A stretch of DNA of 64,000 nucleotides, from positions 623,614-687,613 of the forward strand of contig NZ_KE386795.1 of assembly GCF_000428745.1 (NCBI RefSeq). Reading direction: 5' to 3'. Within the stretch, counting starts at the first letter, position 1; every line of letters starts with the position of its first letter. This DNA comes from Veillonella magna DSM 19857 (lineage in GTDB: Bacteria > Bacillota > Negativicutes > Veillonellales > Veillonellaceae). Made by a program: the position numbers and the translations under genes. Below the pieces are notes generated by a model that was not told where the DNA came from, ran no database searches, and saw only the letters and a list, made by a program, of their open reading frames with translations. Positions 45,108-54,569 of this stretch are shown one piece after another.

Positions 45108-46067
45108 ATGTACACATCATCCGGCTCTCTAGGGACCACCTCTCGCACGGTGGTCCCTCCGGGACGCGCCGCTGCCAAAGCATTACGTCATGACACCTGG
45201 GGCCGACTGCTTATTCGAACCGTCGGCTTCACCAGTATCCTACTTACCTTGGCTATCGGTGCCTTTCTCTTATATCGCGGTACCGGCAGCTTCTGGCTGT
45301 ACGGACATTCTCCGCTGGATTTCATAATCTCATCGCAGTGGAATCCGGCAGACACCATGGAAGGCGGCGGGCATATCGGTGCTGCCATGTTCATTGCCGG
45401 CTCCCTCATTACCTGCTTGCTGGCACTTATAATCGCCACGCCGTGCAGTATAAGCCTTGCTATTTTTATGACAGAAATCGCCCCCACCTGGGGCAATCGC
45501 ATATGGCGACCGGTCATTGAAATCTTTGTAGGCATCCCCTCCATCGTGTACGGTTGGTTAGGACTTACCGTCTTAGTGCCGTTCATCCGTGAATACACAC
45601 CCTCTTTGACAGGCTTTTCTGTATTAGCTGCGGCTCTTGTGTTGGCTCTGATGATGTTCCCTACGGTAACTGCCGTTACTATCAACGCCCTCGACAGCGT
45701 CCCTAAAACCTATCGGCAAGCCGCTTACGGTTTAGGGGCTACACGCTGGGAAGTCATCCGCCAAATCATCCTGCCCGTAGCTAAACGCGGCATCTTGGCG
45801 GCACTCATCCTAGGCTTTGCCCGCGCCTTCGGGGAAGCACTCGCCGTAGCCATGGTCATCGGCAAAATGAAAGCCTTCCCTACCTCGCTTTTCGATGCTA
45901 CCGTTAACCTCACCGCTGCCATCGCCGCCGACATGGGCAATACTATGGAAGGCAGTGAGTTTAATATGGCCCTTTGGTCAATGGCGCTTCTCTTATTTGT
46001 CATTTCCGTACTCTTTATTTTCACACTGCGCTACCTATCCAATGCAGGAGGTGACACCCATGACTAA
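45108..46067 (+). CDS. pstC: Phosphate ABC transporter permease PstC
   Basis: 319 aa with six membrane helices and the ABC permease loop ATRWEVIRQIILPVAKRGILAAL plus GFARAFGEALAVAMVIG. AAGGAG precedes the ATG. The last bases overlap pstA. Confidence 0.95.
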   Translation: MYTSSGSLGTTSRTVVPPGRAAAKALRHDTWGRLLIRTVGFTSILLTLAIGAFLLYRGTGSFWLYGHSPLDFIISSQWNPADTMEGGGHIGAAMFIAGSLITCLLALIIATPCSISLAIFMTEIAPTWGNRIWRPVIEIFVGIPSIVYGWLGLTVLVPFIREYTPSLTGFSVLAAALVLALMMFPTVTAVTINALDSVPKTYRQAAYGLGATRWEVIRQIILPVAKRGILAALILGFARAFGEALAVAMVIGKMKAFPTSLFDATVNLTAAIAADMGNTMEGSEFNMALWSMALLLFVISVLFIFTLRYLSNAGGDTHD

Positions 46068-46962
46068 CCCATCAGGTACTAACAGCCACCGCCGTAAAGC
46101 ACTGACCGTCAATCACATGATGACCGCCTTCTTCTATGGCATGAGCGTAACTACACTTGCCTTGTTGTTAGCTATCATCGGCTACCTCTTTTGGTTGGGA
46201 CTGAAGGATTTTTCTCCGGCCCTTCTATCCTTTTCCCCTAAAGGCATTGGCAATCAGCTGTTTAATACTATATACCTTGTCGTATTGGCACTTTGCATCA
46301 GTGTTCCCATCGGCATCGGTACCGGTATTTACATGGCCGAATACGCTAAACCGGGACGACTGCAAACAACGATGCGCATCTCCATAGAAACTCTATCCTC
46401 ATTGCCCTCCATCGTAGTCGGTCTCTTCGGCTACTTAGTCTTCATCATCCTTACCGGATCGCAATGGAACCTCTTGGCCGGCGCACTGACGGTATCTATT
46501 CTTACCCTGCCGTTAATCGCCACCATCACCGAAGATGCTCTTCGCGCATTGCCACCGGGCTATGCCAAGGGAAGCTATGGCATGGGTGCTACAAAATGGC
46601 AAACCATTACTAATGTATTACTGCCTGCTGCCTTTCCGTCTATCTTAACCGGCATTGTTCTCGCCGCCGGTCGCGTATTCGGTGAAGCCGCAGCTCTCAT
46701 GTTCACCGCCGGTATGAGTACGGACATCAACTGGAACAGCAGTAATTTACTCTCCCCAACCAATCCCTTTAACCCGATGCGCCCCGGTGAAACCTTGGCT
46801 CTCCACATTTGGGCCTCCCGCACAGAAGCCCTCAATGCGTATGCGGCAGCCATGGCCAACATGAGTGCATTGTGCTTGTTGCTCTTAGTTCTCGCCGTCA
46901 GCATCGGCGCCCGTTACTTACATCGTTATCTATCTCGTACCATGTTAGGAGCTACCAAATGA
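46060..46962 (+). CDS. pstA: Phosphate ABC transporter permease PstA
   Basis: 300 aa with six helices. Typical motifs are [36 protein letters not shown] and [15 protein letters not shown]. The ATG at 46060 follows GGAGG and overlaps pstC by eight bases. Confidence 0.95.
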   Translation: MTNPSGTNSHRRKALTVNHMMTAFFYGMSVTTLALLLAIIGYLFWLGLKDFSPALLSFSPKGIGNQLFNTIYLVVLALCISVPIGIGTGIYMAEYAKPGRLQTTMRISIETLSSLPSIVVGLFGYLVFIILTGSQWNLLAGALTVSILTLPLIATITEDALRALPPGYAKGSYGMGATKWQTITNVLLPAAFPSILTGIVLAAGRVFGEAAALMFTAGMSTDINWNSSNLLSPTNPFNPMRPGETLALHIWASRTEALNAYAAAMANMSALCLLLLVLAVSIGARYLHRYLSRTMLGATK

Positions 46963-47903
46963 CACACATAACTACCCAAACAACATCATCTCCGCTATCC
47001 CCGACTACCTTACTATCCACAACTCATTCCGGTGCCTCCGCATCACCTCTCGTTGGTCAAAGCGCCGTCTCTTCACATGATGCACCGAACGAAGCCCGGG
47101 CGAAAAATTTTCTGAAAGACAACATCGCCAGTCGCGAAGCGGCTGCTACGAAGACAAAGAAATTCTCCGTATCCAATCTTAACTTTTACTACGGACAATT
47201 TCATGCCTTAAAAAATATCTCCATGGATATTACCAGTCATGAGATTACCGCCTTCATCGGTCCTTCCGGCTGCGGTAAATCCACCTTCTTAAAAACCTTG
47301 AACCGCATGAACGATTTAGAAGAAGGGGCCCGCGTCGAAGGCTCCCTCTACCTGGACGGCCTCGACATTTATCACGACATTAACCCCATCGACTTACGTC
47401 ATCGCGTGGGCATGGTCTTTCAACAGCCGAACCCGTTTCCGAAAAGCATTTATGATAACGTTGCCTTCGGTCCTCGCCTGCAAGGCATCACCAAGCGTAG
47501 CGAATTGGATGACATCGTAGAAACAAGTCTGCGCAATGCTTCCATCTGGAACGAAGTGAAAGATCGTTTACACAAAAGCGCCCTCGGACTTTCCGGCGGA
47601 CAACAACAGCGACTCTGCATCGCGCGTACCTTGGCTACCAAACCGGAGGTTATCCTCATGGACGAACCGACCAGTGCCCTTGATCCCATCGCTACCGCTA
47701 AAATCGAAGAATTAGTAATGACACTGAAAGACCGCTACACCATCGTCATCGTTACCCACAACATGCAACAAGCGGCACGCATCTCTGACAAAACCGCTTT
47801 TTTCTTCTTAGGAGATTTGATAGAATATGATGTAACTAATATTATGTTTACCAATCCCGCCCATGCTCAAACAGAAGCATACATTACGGGACGATTTGGC
47901 TAA
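46959..47903 (+). CDS. pstB: Phosphate ABC transporter ATPase PstB with long N-terminal extension
   Basis: 314 aa, against about 250-260 for most PstB. The first 65 or so residues are Ser/Thr/Ala-rich and not conserved; the ABC domain starts at [19 protein letters not shown]. Walker A is GPSGCGKST, the signature [12 protein letters not shown] and Walker [14 protein letters not shown]. The start overlaps the pstA stop (ATGA) and has AGGAG seven bases upstream, which supports the long form; no internal start with a ribosome site stands out. Confidence 0.92.
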   Translation: MTHITTQTTSSPLSPTTLLSTTHSGASASPLVGQSAVSSHDAPNEARAKNFLKDNIASREAAATKTKKFSVSNLNFYYGQFHALKNISMDITSHEITAFIGPSGCGKSTFLKTLNRMNDLEEGARVEGSLYLDGLDIYHDINPIDLRHRVGMVFQQPNPFPKSIYDNVAFGPRLQGITKRSELDDIVETSLRNASIWNEVKDRLHKSALGLSGGQQQRLCIARTLATKPEVILMDEPTSALDPIATAKIEELVMTLKDRYTIVIVTHNMQQAARISDKTAFFFLGDLIEYDVTNIMFTNPAHAQTEAYITGRFG

Positions 47904-47937
47904 GTAGCCACTATTAATCACCCAGGAGAAAGTACTC

Positions 47938-48630
47938 ATGAACAAACCATTATTGTATTGTGTGGAGGATGAGGAAAGTATTCGCGGCCTGGTAGCCTAT
48001 GTCTTGACCGGTCATCATTACGAGGTACATACCTTTGAAGGCAGTACCTCGTTTTGGTCTGCTCTGGAAAAGCGCCGCCCCGACCTCATTCTGTTAGACA
48101 TCATGCTTGACGACGAAGACGGACTCACCATCCTTCGCAAGCTGCGCAGCCAACCGGCAACCGTTGCCATTCCCGTTATTATGCTCACCGCCAAAGGCAC
48201 CGAGTATGATATTGTCAAAGGACTGGATGACGGAGCCGACGACTACATTACCAAACCCTTCGGCGTGGTAGAACTCGTGTCGCGGGTAAAAGCATTATTG
48301 CGTCGCACTATGGGTTCCACCCTGAAAGCCTCTGCCTTACTCGCCGCCGATACACTGCGGGTCAACACGGAAAGTCGCGAAGTAACATTAGACGGAACTC
48401 CGCTGTCGTTAACGCTGAAAGAATACGATTTACTGGTGTACCTCATGGAAAATCGCGGCATCGCCCTATCGCGCGACCGCATCATGGAAGCCGTCTGGGG
48501 CTTTACCTACGAAGGCGAATCCCGCACCGTTGATGTGCATATCAAATCATTGCGCCAACAACTGGGACCCGTAGGGCGATATATTAAAACCATTCGCGGT
48601 ATCGGCTACCGCTGGGAGCTTAGCCTATGA
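47938..48630 (+). CDS. phoP: Phosphate response regulator PhoP/PhoB
   Basis: A 230-aa OmpR-type regulator. The receiver domain has the phospho-accepting Asp in LILLDIMLDDEDG, then MLTAKG and DDYITKPFG; the winged helix ends with RTVDVHIKSLRQQLG and IRGIGYRW. It should bind the Pho box at 44081-44134. Its stop overlaps the phoR start. Confidence 0.93.
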   Translation: MNKPLLYCVEDEESIRGLVAYVLTGHHYEVHTFEGSTSFWSALEKRRPDLILLDIMLDDEDGLTILRKLRSQPATVAIPVIMLTAKGTEYDIVKGLDDGADDYITKPFGVVELVSRVKALLRRTMGSTLKASALLAADTLRVNTESREVTLDGTPLSLTLKEYDLLVYLMENRGIALSRDRIMEAVWGFTYEGESRTVDVHIKSLRQQLGPVGRYIKTIRGIGYRWELSL

Positions 48631-49910
48631 AACAAACCTTATTCCGTGCCCTCTTCGGCATTAGCATGCTATGCCTCATTCTTTGCACTGCCTTATTCAG
48701 TACCATTTTTTACACCGGTTGGAAAGAAGATTTCCACACCGCCCTATTAATGGAAGCAAAAACCATCGTAGCACTCAGCCAACCTGCCGAGAGCACAGTG
48801 AGCACACCCGCAACAATTTCGTTATCCTTACTGAAAGACATTAGCAGCAAAGTCGATCCGCAGCTACGCCTCACCTGGATTTCTCCCGACGGTCACGTCT
48901 ACTACGACTCCAATAGTGATGCCGCCTCGATGGAAAATCACAGCCACCGTCCGGAAGTACAAGCAGCACTGCGCACCGGTGAAGGAAGTGACATCCGACA
49001 CTCGTCGACCCTACAAGCCGTCAACTATTACGAAGCCTTGCGCCTTGCCGACGGATCGGTACTGCGCATCTCTCGCGTAGGCACGACCATTTATGCACTG
49101 CTCTTTCAAGCACTGCCGTGGATGCTAGGCATCTTTATCGCCATCACCGCCCTTTGCTATTACCTGGCACGGCGTTGGACAAAGCATCTTATCTTACTCG
49201 ACACGATGGCCAAAGAGCTTAAAGAACAGCAACACCGTGCAGAATTTACCTCTAACGTGTCGCATGAACTGCGCACACCGCTGACTACCATTCAAGGCTA
49301 CTCCGAATTATTGGCTAAGGGTATGTATCAAAGCAGTGATGACGTTTCCATGCTGGGCAACCACATTCATAAAGCAGCCAAGCACATGTCCGAACTGATC
49401 GAAAACATATTAAAACTCTCTCGTATCGAAGAAGGCAGTCGGGATATCGCCAAAGAATCCTTGCTACTGGATGATGTTATCTCCGGTGCCTGGTCACACC
49501 TCAAACCTAAATGGCAAACGAAGTCAATCACCACCGACTTTCGAACCGCCAACCTTCGCGTCGTTGCCAACCGCAAACTACTGGAAGATGTATTTGTCAA
49601 CCTCTTCGACAATGCGATAAAGTTTAGTAAGACAACGCACAATACCATCACCGTCCGCGCCAAACGCCAAGGACAGGCTACCCTCATTACCGTAGCCGAT
49701 GAAGGTATCGGCATTGCCAAAGACAAACTGCCGCGCATCTTCGAGCGATTCTATCAAACCAATGAAAGTCGCAACAGCCGTCACGAAGGAAGCGGCCTCG
49801 GCTTATCCTTGGTAAAACACATTATGGATGTACACGGCGGAACAGTAAGCGTAAAAAGTGAACTTCATAAAGGAACCGAATTCACCTTGCGCCTACCATC
49901 GGGAGAATAA
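48627..49910 (+). CDS. phoR: Phosphate sensor histidine kinase PhoR
   Basis: 427 aa with two membrane helices (about 8-29 and 163-183) around a short external region. The H-box is FTSNVSHELRTPLTTIQGY, the N-box NLFDNAIKFSK, and the G-boxes VADEGIGIAKDKLPRIFERFYQ and GSGLGLSLVKHIM. No PAS domain is obvious. phoU, usually in the pst operon, is absent here. Confidence 0.93.
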   Translation: MKQTLFRALFGISMLCLILCTALFSTIFYTGWKEDFHTALLMEAKTIVALSQPAESTVSTPATISLSLLKDISSKVDPQLRLTWISPDGHVYYDSNSDAASMENHSHRPEVQAALRTGEGSDIRHSSTLQAVNYYEALRLADGSVLRISRVGTTIYALLFQALPWMLGIFIAITALCYYLARRWTKHLILLDTMAKELKEQQHRAEFTSNVSHELRTPLTTIQGYSELLAKGMYQSSDDVSMLGNHIHKAAKHMSELIENILKLSRIEEGSRDIAKESLLLDDVISGAWSHLKPKWQTKSITTDFRTANLRVVANRKLLEDVFVNLFDNAIKFSKTTHNTITVRAKRQGQATLITVADEGIGIAKDKLPRIFERFYQTNESRNSRHEGSGLGLSLVKHIMDVHGGTVSVKSELHKGTEFTLRLPSGE

Positions 49911-49959
49911 AATATTACGAGGCATGACCGTTAATATATCGTAAGACGTAAAAATATTT

Positions 49960-50030
49960 AGAGGGATTCATAGCTGTCTCGCTGGTCAGGTCTTACGAAT
50001 GACACATCTACGACATCTATGAATCCCTCT
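49960..50030. repeat. Long hairpin with conserved 19-nt loop motif, copy B (motif on minus strand)
   Basis: Arms AGAGGGATTCATAG (49960-49973) and its complement (50017-50030) enclose a 43-nt loop. The loop holds, on the minus strand, GTCATTCGTAAGACCTGAC (complement of 49985-50003), which differs from copy A by one base. It follows phoR by 50 bases. Confidence 0.85.
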
Positions 50031-50050
50031 TTCCCACCACCTGAAAGAAG

Positions 50051-50120
50051 AGAGTCCTGTATATAGGTTGAACAACATCATTCGCTGGACCTGACTCGTG
50101 ATGCCTATATACAGGACTCT
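50051..50120 (+). repeat. Long hairpin with conserved 19-nt loop motif, copy C (also terminator)
   Basis: Arms AGAGTCCTGTATATAGG (50051-50067) and complement (50104-50120) pair over 17 bp, followed by TTTTT on the plus strand. The loop contains ATCATTCGCTGGACCTGAC (50077-50095). It probably ends the pst-pho operon. Confidence 0.85.
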
Positions 50121-50125
50121 TTTTA

Positions 50126-50488
50126 TAATCGAAAATAATAATTGTAACAACCGCTTTGTGTCATCGTCACATTTATATGTCACTTTCCAAATTGCGTAAG
50201 ACCATATCCACTATCTGAAGGACATGTAGTTAACAATAATTTAATCTATCTATTTATTTTGTATGGACATAATCTTACAGTTGTAAATCAACTTCACCCT
50301 ATTCGATGACAATGTATTCTAACCGCATCAGCTAATAAACTGCATACTTTTTTCTAATAATCATAGATTTTTCGAATCTTTATATCAATTTCTCATAGTT
50401 AGGTGTTTTCCTTTTCATAATGTTCCCCTAGTCAATCGTTTTATAAATATATTAAAATAAAATCAGATAATTAATAAAGGAGGTTAAT
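50126..50488. other. AT-rich leader region before the guanine deaminase gene
   Basis: No gene, tRNA or purine riboswitch is seen. The sequence is AT-rich and must hold the promoter for the following purine genes, but no pair of consensus hexamers is convincing. Confidence 0.5.
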
Positions 50489-51853
50489 ATGAAAACACTC
50501 ATGATACGTGGCAATGCATTTCATACACCTACCTTAGGTAATGTAGAAGTATTGCAAGATTATTTATTCCTCATTAATGAAGATGGTGTCCTCACTGATG
50601 TGGTTTCACCGACCAATGATAACTATGAAGAATTCTATGAAACTCACAGGAATCATGCAGACTATATTCATTTGAAGGATAGCCAATTTTTACTCCCCGG
50701 TTTTATTGATACTCATGTGCATGCACCTCAATGGCCCCAAGCAGGTAAAGCACTGCATGTCGATTTACCCACTTGGTTAAATACCTATACCTTTCCTCTG
50801 GAAAATTCATATCAAGATGAAGCCTTTGCCCAGACAGTATATGCCGATCTCATCGACACATTATTAGCGAATGGCACAACGACATCATTATATTTCGGTT
50901 CGATTCATTTAGAGCCAAACCGTATACTGGCACAGCTTTGTGCAGATAAAGGACAACGTGCATTCATTGGTAACGTAGTTATGGATGATATATCGCAATC
51001 CCCGGATTTCTATCGTAATTCTTCACCTGAACAAGCGGTTGCCACTACCGAATCCTTTTTATCCTTTACGCAACATCTTTCGAAAACTACACCGCAAGGT
51101 ATTTATGGTGTTGTAACGCCTCGTTTTATTCCCACATGTTCCGATGAAGTGTTAGCTGACTTGGGAAAATTAGCTTCCACTTATGATGCACCTATTCAAT
51201 CCCATTGTTCCGAAGGTGATTGGGAGCACGCCTATGTGCAAGAACGAACAGGCAAACGTGATACACAAGCTCTATACGATTTTGGACTTCTCACTAACAA
51301 AACAGCCATGGCTCATTGCGTATTTTTAAATGATGAAGATGCGTTACTTTTCAAACAAAGTGGCGCTTCCATTGCTCATTGTCCCGTATCCAATGTATTG
51401 TTCGCCAATGCAATCGCCCCTATTCGCCATCGTTTGGAACAAGGTGTTAACGTAGGACTTGCAACAGATATTTCCGGCGGTTATTCCCCATCAATGTTTG
51501 ATGCAATGCGTCAAGCTATTTTATCTTCACGTACACTCGAGGACGGTGTTCACCATACACTAGCACCGGAGAAACGTGGTTGTCCAAATTCTCGTTTTGA
51601 TTTCAGACATGCCCTTTATATGGCAACGGTAGGTGGTGCTACTGCATTATCCTTACAAACAGGACTGTTTAAGCCGGGGTACTCCTTCGATGCTCTATTG
51701 ATTGATACCCAAGCACCGGATAGTAATTTGCGTACCTACGATTTTGATACACCGGAAGATATTCTTCAAAAAACAATTTTCTTAGGGCAACGTACCAATA
51801 TTGTATCGACTTGGGTGCAAGGTCGTTCTGTATATAAAAGAAAAAATAATTAA
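50489..51853 (+). CDS. guaD: Guanine deaminase
   Basis: A 454-aa amidohydrolase that turns guanine into xanthine and ammonia. Zinc ligands are in LPGFIDTHVHAPQWPQAG, the HCSEGDWEHAYV block, AHCVFL and the Asp of ATDISGGYS. NGTTTSLYFGS is also typical of guanine deaminases. AAAGGAGG precedes the ATG. The purine permease gene follows by 59 bases, so the pair likely imports and breaks down purines. Confidence 0.93.
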   Translation: MKTLMIRGNAFHTPTLGNVEVLQDYLFLINEDGVLTDVVSPTNDNYEEFYETHRNHADYIHLKDSQFLLPGFIDTHVHAPQWPQAGKALHVDLPTWLNTYTFPLENSYQDEAFAQTVYADLIDTLLANGTTTSLYFGSIHLEPNRILAQLCADKGQRAFIGNVVMDDISQSPDFYRNSSPEQAVATTESFLSFTQHLSKTTPQGIYGVVTPRFIPTCSDEVLADLGKLASTYDAPIQSHCSEGDWEHAYVQERTGKRDTQALYDFGLLTNKTAMAHCVFLNDEDALLFKQSGASIAHCPVSNVLFANAIAPIRHRLEQGVNVGLATDISGGYSPSMFDAMRQAILSSRTLEDGVHHTLAPEKRGCPNSRFDFRHALYMATVGGATALSLQTGLFKPGYSFDALLIDTQAPDSNLRTYDFDTPEDILQKTIFLGQRTNIVSTWVQGRSVYKRKNN

Positions 51854-51912
51854 TCCCTGCTAACCGTTACAACCATTCCCTATATCTAATTGATTACGAA
51901 AGGACACCTACT

Positions 51913-53265
51913 ATGAACGAACAAAAACAGTATGACGGGACATTGCTTGTCGGTCCCGATGAAAAATTACCTTTTGCCGAGTCTATTTTTCTCGGACTTC
52001 AACATTTATTGGCTATGGATATTTACGTAGTCCCCTTTATCATTGCCGGAATTTTATCATTGTCATTAAGTGATTCGGCATTTTTAATTCAAGCTACTTT
52101 TATTGCTTGTGGGATTTCTACATTATTGCAAGCGCGTTTTCTCATGCGTTTGCCTGTTGCCCAAGGGCCTTCCTATGTTCCTATAGCATCTATTGTTGGT
52201 ATTGCCTTAGCTGCCGGCGGAGGTATCACCGGGTTAGGTACTGCGTTTGGTGCCATTTTAATCGGTGGTATCATTACTACTGTATTAGGTTTCAGTAGCA
52301 TTATTCGCAAAGGCATTAATTATTTTGTTCCTCCGTTAGTTGGTGGCACAATTATTTTTGTAGTAGGACTTTCTCTTATGCCGGTAGGACTAAAAGAAAA
52401 TATTTTTACTGTTCATGGTCCCGGTACGATTGGAGAAAATATTGTATTAGCTTTTATTTCCGGCGGTGTATTAACACTTTGCGTTATGTTGGGTATTCGC
52501 TTGGGACGCAAAGGAAATTGGTTGCGTATCGGATCGGTTGTCTTAGCATTGATTGCCGGTTGTATTGCTGCTGCCTCTATGGGACGTTTTTCCTTGGATG
52601 CCGTCATCGCTGCTCCTTGGTTCTCAATGCCACGAATTGCATTTGTAAGTTTTCCTGTTGTCTTTGATATTTCCGCCATCATTACTATGATGATTATTTA
52701 CCTTGTGTTATTAGCTGAAACCACCGGCACTTGGTTCGCCGTAAGTTCTGTTATTGAACAACCGTTATCGGATAAACAACTGGATCGCGGTATCATCGGT
52801 GAAGGTCTTGGCTGTTTTATCGGAGGCTTATTCGGAGGAACTCCGGTAACCGGATACTCCACAAACGCCGGGTTAATTTCTATTACCGGCGTCGCCAGTC
52901 GTCACGCCTTTTATGGCTGTGCCTTCTGGATGATTTTATTCGGCTTATCCAACAAACTAGCCACCCTTATCGCTTCAATCCCTGCACCGGTAATAGGCGG
53001 TGTCTTTGTAATTGTTTGTTCTATTATTGCCCTTAGCGGCTTCCGCATCATCCGCCATTTGCCATTGACCGAACGCAACATGTTTATCATCGGTATTCCT
53101 ATTATTGTTACGTTGGCCCTCTTCTTACTTCCCCAAGATTATGTAGCCACCTTGCCGGAATTTCTTCGTTATATCCTAAATTCCACCATCGCCTCGGCTG
53201 CATTGGTTGCCATCGTACTAAACAAAGTATTGCCGCAAGAAATAAATTTATATAACGAAAAATAA
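51913..53265 (+). CDS. NCS2 family nucleobase (xanthine/uracil-type) permease
   Basis: A 450-aa protein with about 12-14 helices. NCS2 marks are LFLGLQHLLAMDIYV-like start (IFLGLQHLLAMDI), GPSYVPIASIVGIA, and the substrate-site region LLAETTGTWFAVSSVIE and GGTPVTGYSTNAGLISITGVASR. The glutamate and the Gly-Thr-Pro stretch are close to xanthine/urate carriers. Together with guaD it points to purine use; the exact substrate is unproven. Confidence 0.9.
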   Translation: MNEQKQYDGTLLVGPDEKLPFAESIFLGLQHLLAMDIYVVPFIIAGILSLSLSDSAFLIQATFIACGISTLLQARFLMRLPVAQGPSYVPIASIVGIALAAGGGITGLGTAFGAILIGGIITTVLGFSSIIRKGINYFVPPLVGGTIIFVVGLSLMPVGLKENIFTVHGPGTIGENIVLAFISGGVLTLCVMLGIRLGRKGNWLRIGSVVLALIAGCIAAASMGRFSLDAVIAAPWFSMPRIAFVSFPVVFDISAIITMMIIYLVLLAETTGTWFAVSSVIEQPLSDKQLDRGIIGEGLGCFIGGLFGGTPVTGYSTNAGLISITGVASRHAFYGCAFWMILFGLSNKLATLIASIPAPVIGGVFVIVCSIIALSGFRIIRHLPLTERNMFIIGIPIIVTLALFLLPQDYVATLPEFLRYILNSTIASAALVAIVLNKVLPQEINLYNEK

Positions 53266-53383
53266 TTTCCTAGTAATATCTATTACAAACACCGGCACTG
53301 TAGATTTTCTTTGCCTTCGTATATTCTGTTCAGTTTCTTACATAAAGTAAATCTCTATATCTTACACAAAATTCTCTCCTCTG

Positions 53384-53427
53384 TGCTATACTAAAGACAC
53401 GGAAATAGCAATCGGCACAATCGTGCC
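53384..53427 (+). promoter_or_regulatory. Promoter and inverted repeat before the HIRAN gene
   Basis: TGC TATACT (53384-53392) is an extended -10. Downstream, GGCAC-AATC-GTGCC (53414-53427) is an inverted repeat in the transcribed leader, 23 bases before the start codon and close to the AAGGAGG site, so a regulator or a small hairpin could act on initiation. Confidence 0.45.
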
Positions 53428-53449
53428 AAGCAATTAAGGAGGAGTCAGT

Positions 53450-53767
53450 ATGAAAAAGATTTATTTTACGATTACCGGTATGAACCATTACAGTGGGTCC
53501 CAATGTTTAAAGAAGGGTATGACGGTTCATCTCGAAAAAGATCCGGACAACAAGTATGACCGTGAAGCCATTCGCGTTACCATGGAAGGGCTCGGCAAAA
53601 TCGGTTATGTTGCCAACAGTACCAACACGGTAAAGGGAGAATCCTACAGTGCCGGTCGTCTATATGACAAAATCGGCGACACCGCCAAGGGCAAGGTAAA
53701 ATATATTTTTGATAACAGTGCCGTATGTGTGTTAAAAACGAAAGCCCAAAAGGAAGACGTCCTATAG
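53450..53767 (+). CDS. Stand-alone HIRAN-domain protein
   Basis: 105 aa made almost wholly of one HIRAN domain: ITGMNHYSG then LEKDPDNKYDREAIRVTMEGLGKIGYVAN, and a C-terminal GKVKYIFDNSAVCVL. HIRAN domains bind 3' DNA ends in the helicase HLTF; short bacterial ones are uncharacterised. AAGGAGG precedes the ATG. It is a single-gene unit with its own promoter and a strong terminator. Confidence 0.88.
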   Translation: MKKIYFTITGMNHYSGSQCLKKGMTVHLEKDPDNKYDREAIRVTMEGLGKIGYVANSTNTVKGESYSAGRLYDKIGDTAKGKVKYIFDNSAVCVLKTKAQKEDVL

Positions 53768-53775
53768 TCAATACA

Positions 53776-53870
53776 AAAACCCCGTACACAGGCTATGTGT
53801 TATAGAGGGTCTATCTCCGAGAAAATAATCTCAAAGATAGTCTCTTATAACCACCTATGTACGGGGTTTT
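53776..53870. terminator. Bidirectional nested terminator between the HIRAN gene and pth
   Basis: Outer arms AAAACCCCGTACA (53776-53788) and TGTACGGGGTTTT (53858-53870) are perfect; four further bases pair imperfectly, and an inner imperfect stem (about 53800-53850) is also present. T runs follow on both strands. It ends the HIRAN gene and the purR-glmU-prs-pth unit, which converge here. Confidence 0.85.
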
Positions 53871-53964
53871 CTTATGTTTCTGTTCGTTACCGTTACGGGT
53901 CATACCATCCGGCACGGTCGGCGTTATCAGCCACCGTTACCGCTCGACACGAGTAACGTTTGTG

Positions 53965-54546
53965 TTATCTGCGCGGTGCACGGCGTTTAGGATTGTATAG
54001 GTTCATGCCCTTATCAATGCCCACTTCCAATGTGCCCAGTACAGCTTTTGCCATAGCCGCAATGCCGTCGTTTACTTTTTCCTGTTGGTCTTCCGGGAAC
54101 GGTGCCAATACGTGATCGATGACGGTCCACTGTGGCAACGGTCGACCGATACCGAATCGGAAATGAGGAAAGCCATCCGATCCGATGTGAGCCAACAAGG
54201 ATTTAATTCCGTTGTGACCGCCGGCACTGCCGTTCGGACGAATGCGAATCTTGCCTACCGGCAAATCCATATCGTCGTACACGCAGAATACATCGGACGG
54301 GTCTAATTTGTAGTACCGCATCAACGGTCCTACGGCTTCACCGCTGGCATTCATAAATGTTTGCGGTTTCACCAGCATAATTTTTTCACCGTCCAAGGTA
54401 AAGGTACACACCAAGGCTTTCATGTCTTCACGCCACGGTGTATGCGTCACCGTATCGGCAATGGCATCAATGACCATAAAGCCGATATTGTGCTTTGTCT
54501 TTTCATATTGACTGCCCGGATTGCCCAGGCCCACTACCATTTTCAA
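53965..54546 (-). CDS. pth: Peptidyl-tRNA hydrolase
   Basis: A 193-aa enzyme that frees tRNA from stalled peptidyl-tRNA. GLGNPGSQYEKTKHNIGFMVID includes the catalytic His, and VYDDMDLPVGKIRIRPNGSAGGHNGIKSL the conserved Asp and RNA-binding loop. The start is TTG 54546 (AAGGATT six bases upstream) or ATG 54540. It follows prs, as in many Firmicutes. Confidence 0.95.
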   Translation of the reverse strand: MKMVVGLGNPGSQYEKTKHNIGFMVIDAIADTVTHTPWREDMKALVCTFTLDGEKIMLVKPQTFMNASGEAVGPLMRYYKLDPSDVFCVYDDMDLPVGKIRIRPNGSAGGHNGIKSLLAHIGSDGFPHFRFGIGRPLPQWTVIDHVLAPFPEDQQEKVNDGIAAMAKAVLGTLEVGIDKGMNLYNPKRRAPRR

Positions 54547-54569
54547 TGTTGTAATCCTTATACGTCGAC

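Noticed and set aside
50200..50488. Purine riboswitch before the guanine deaminase gene
   Set aside because: The conserved loop sequences of the aptamer are absent.
53283..53370. A second Pho box before the HIRAN gene (TTACAAAC, TTACATAAA, TTACACAAA)
   Set aside because: The words are 55 and 24 bases apart and do not keep an 11-bp register close to the -10.
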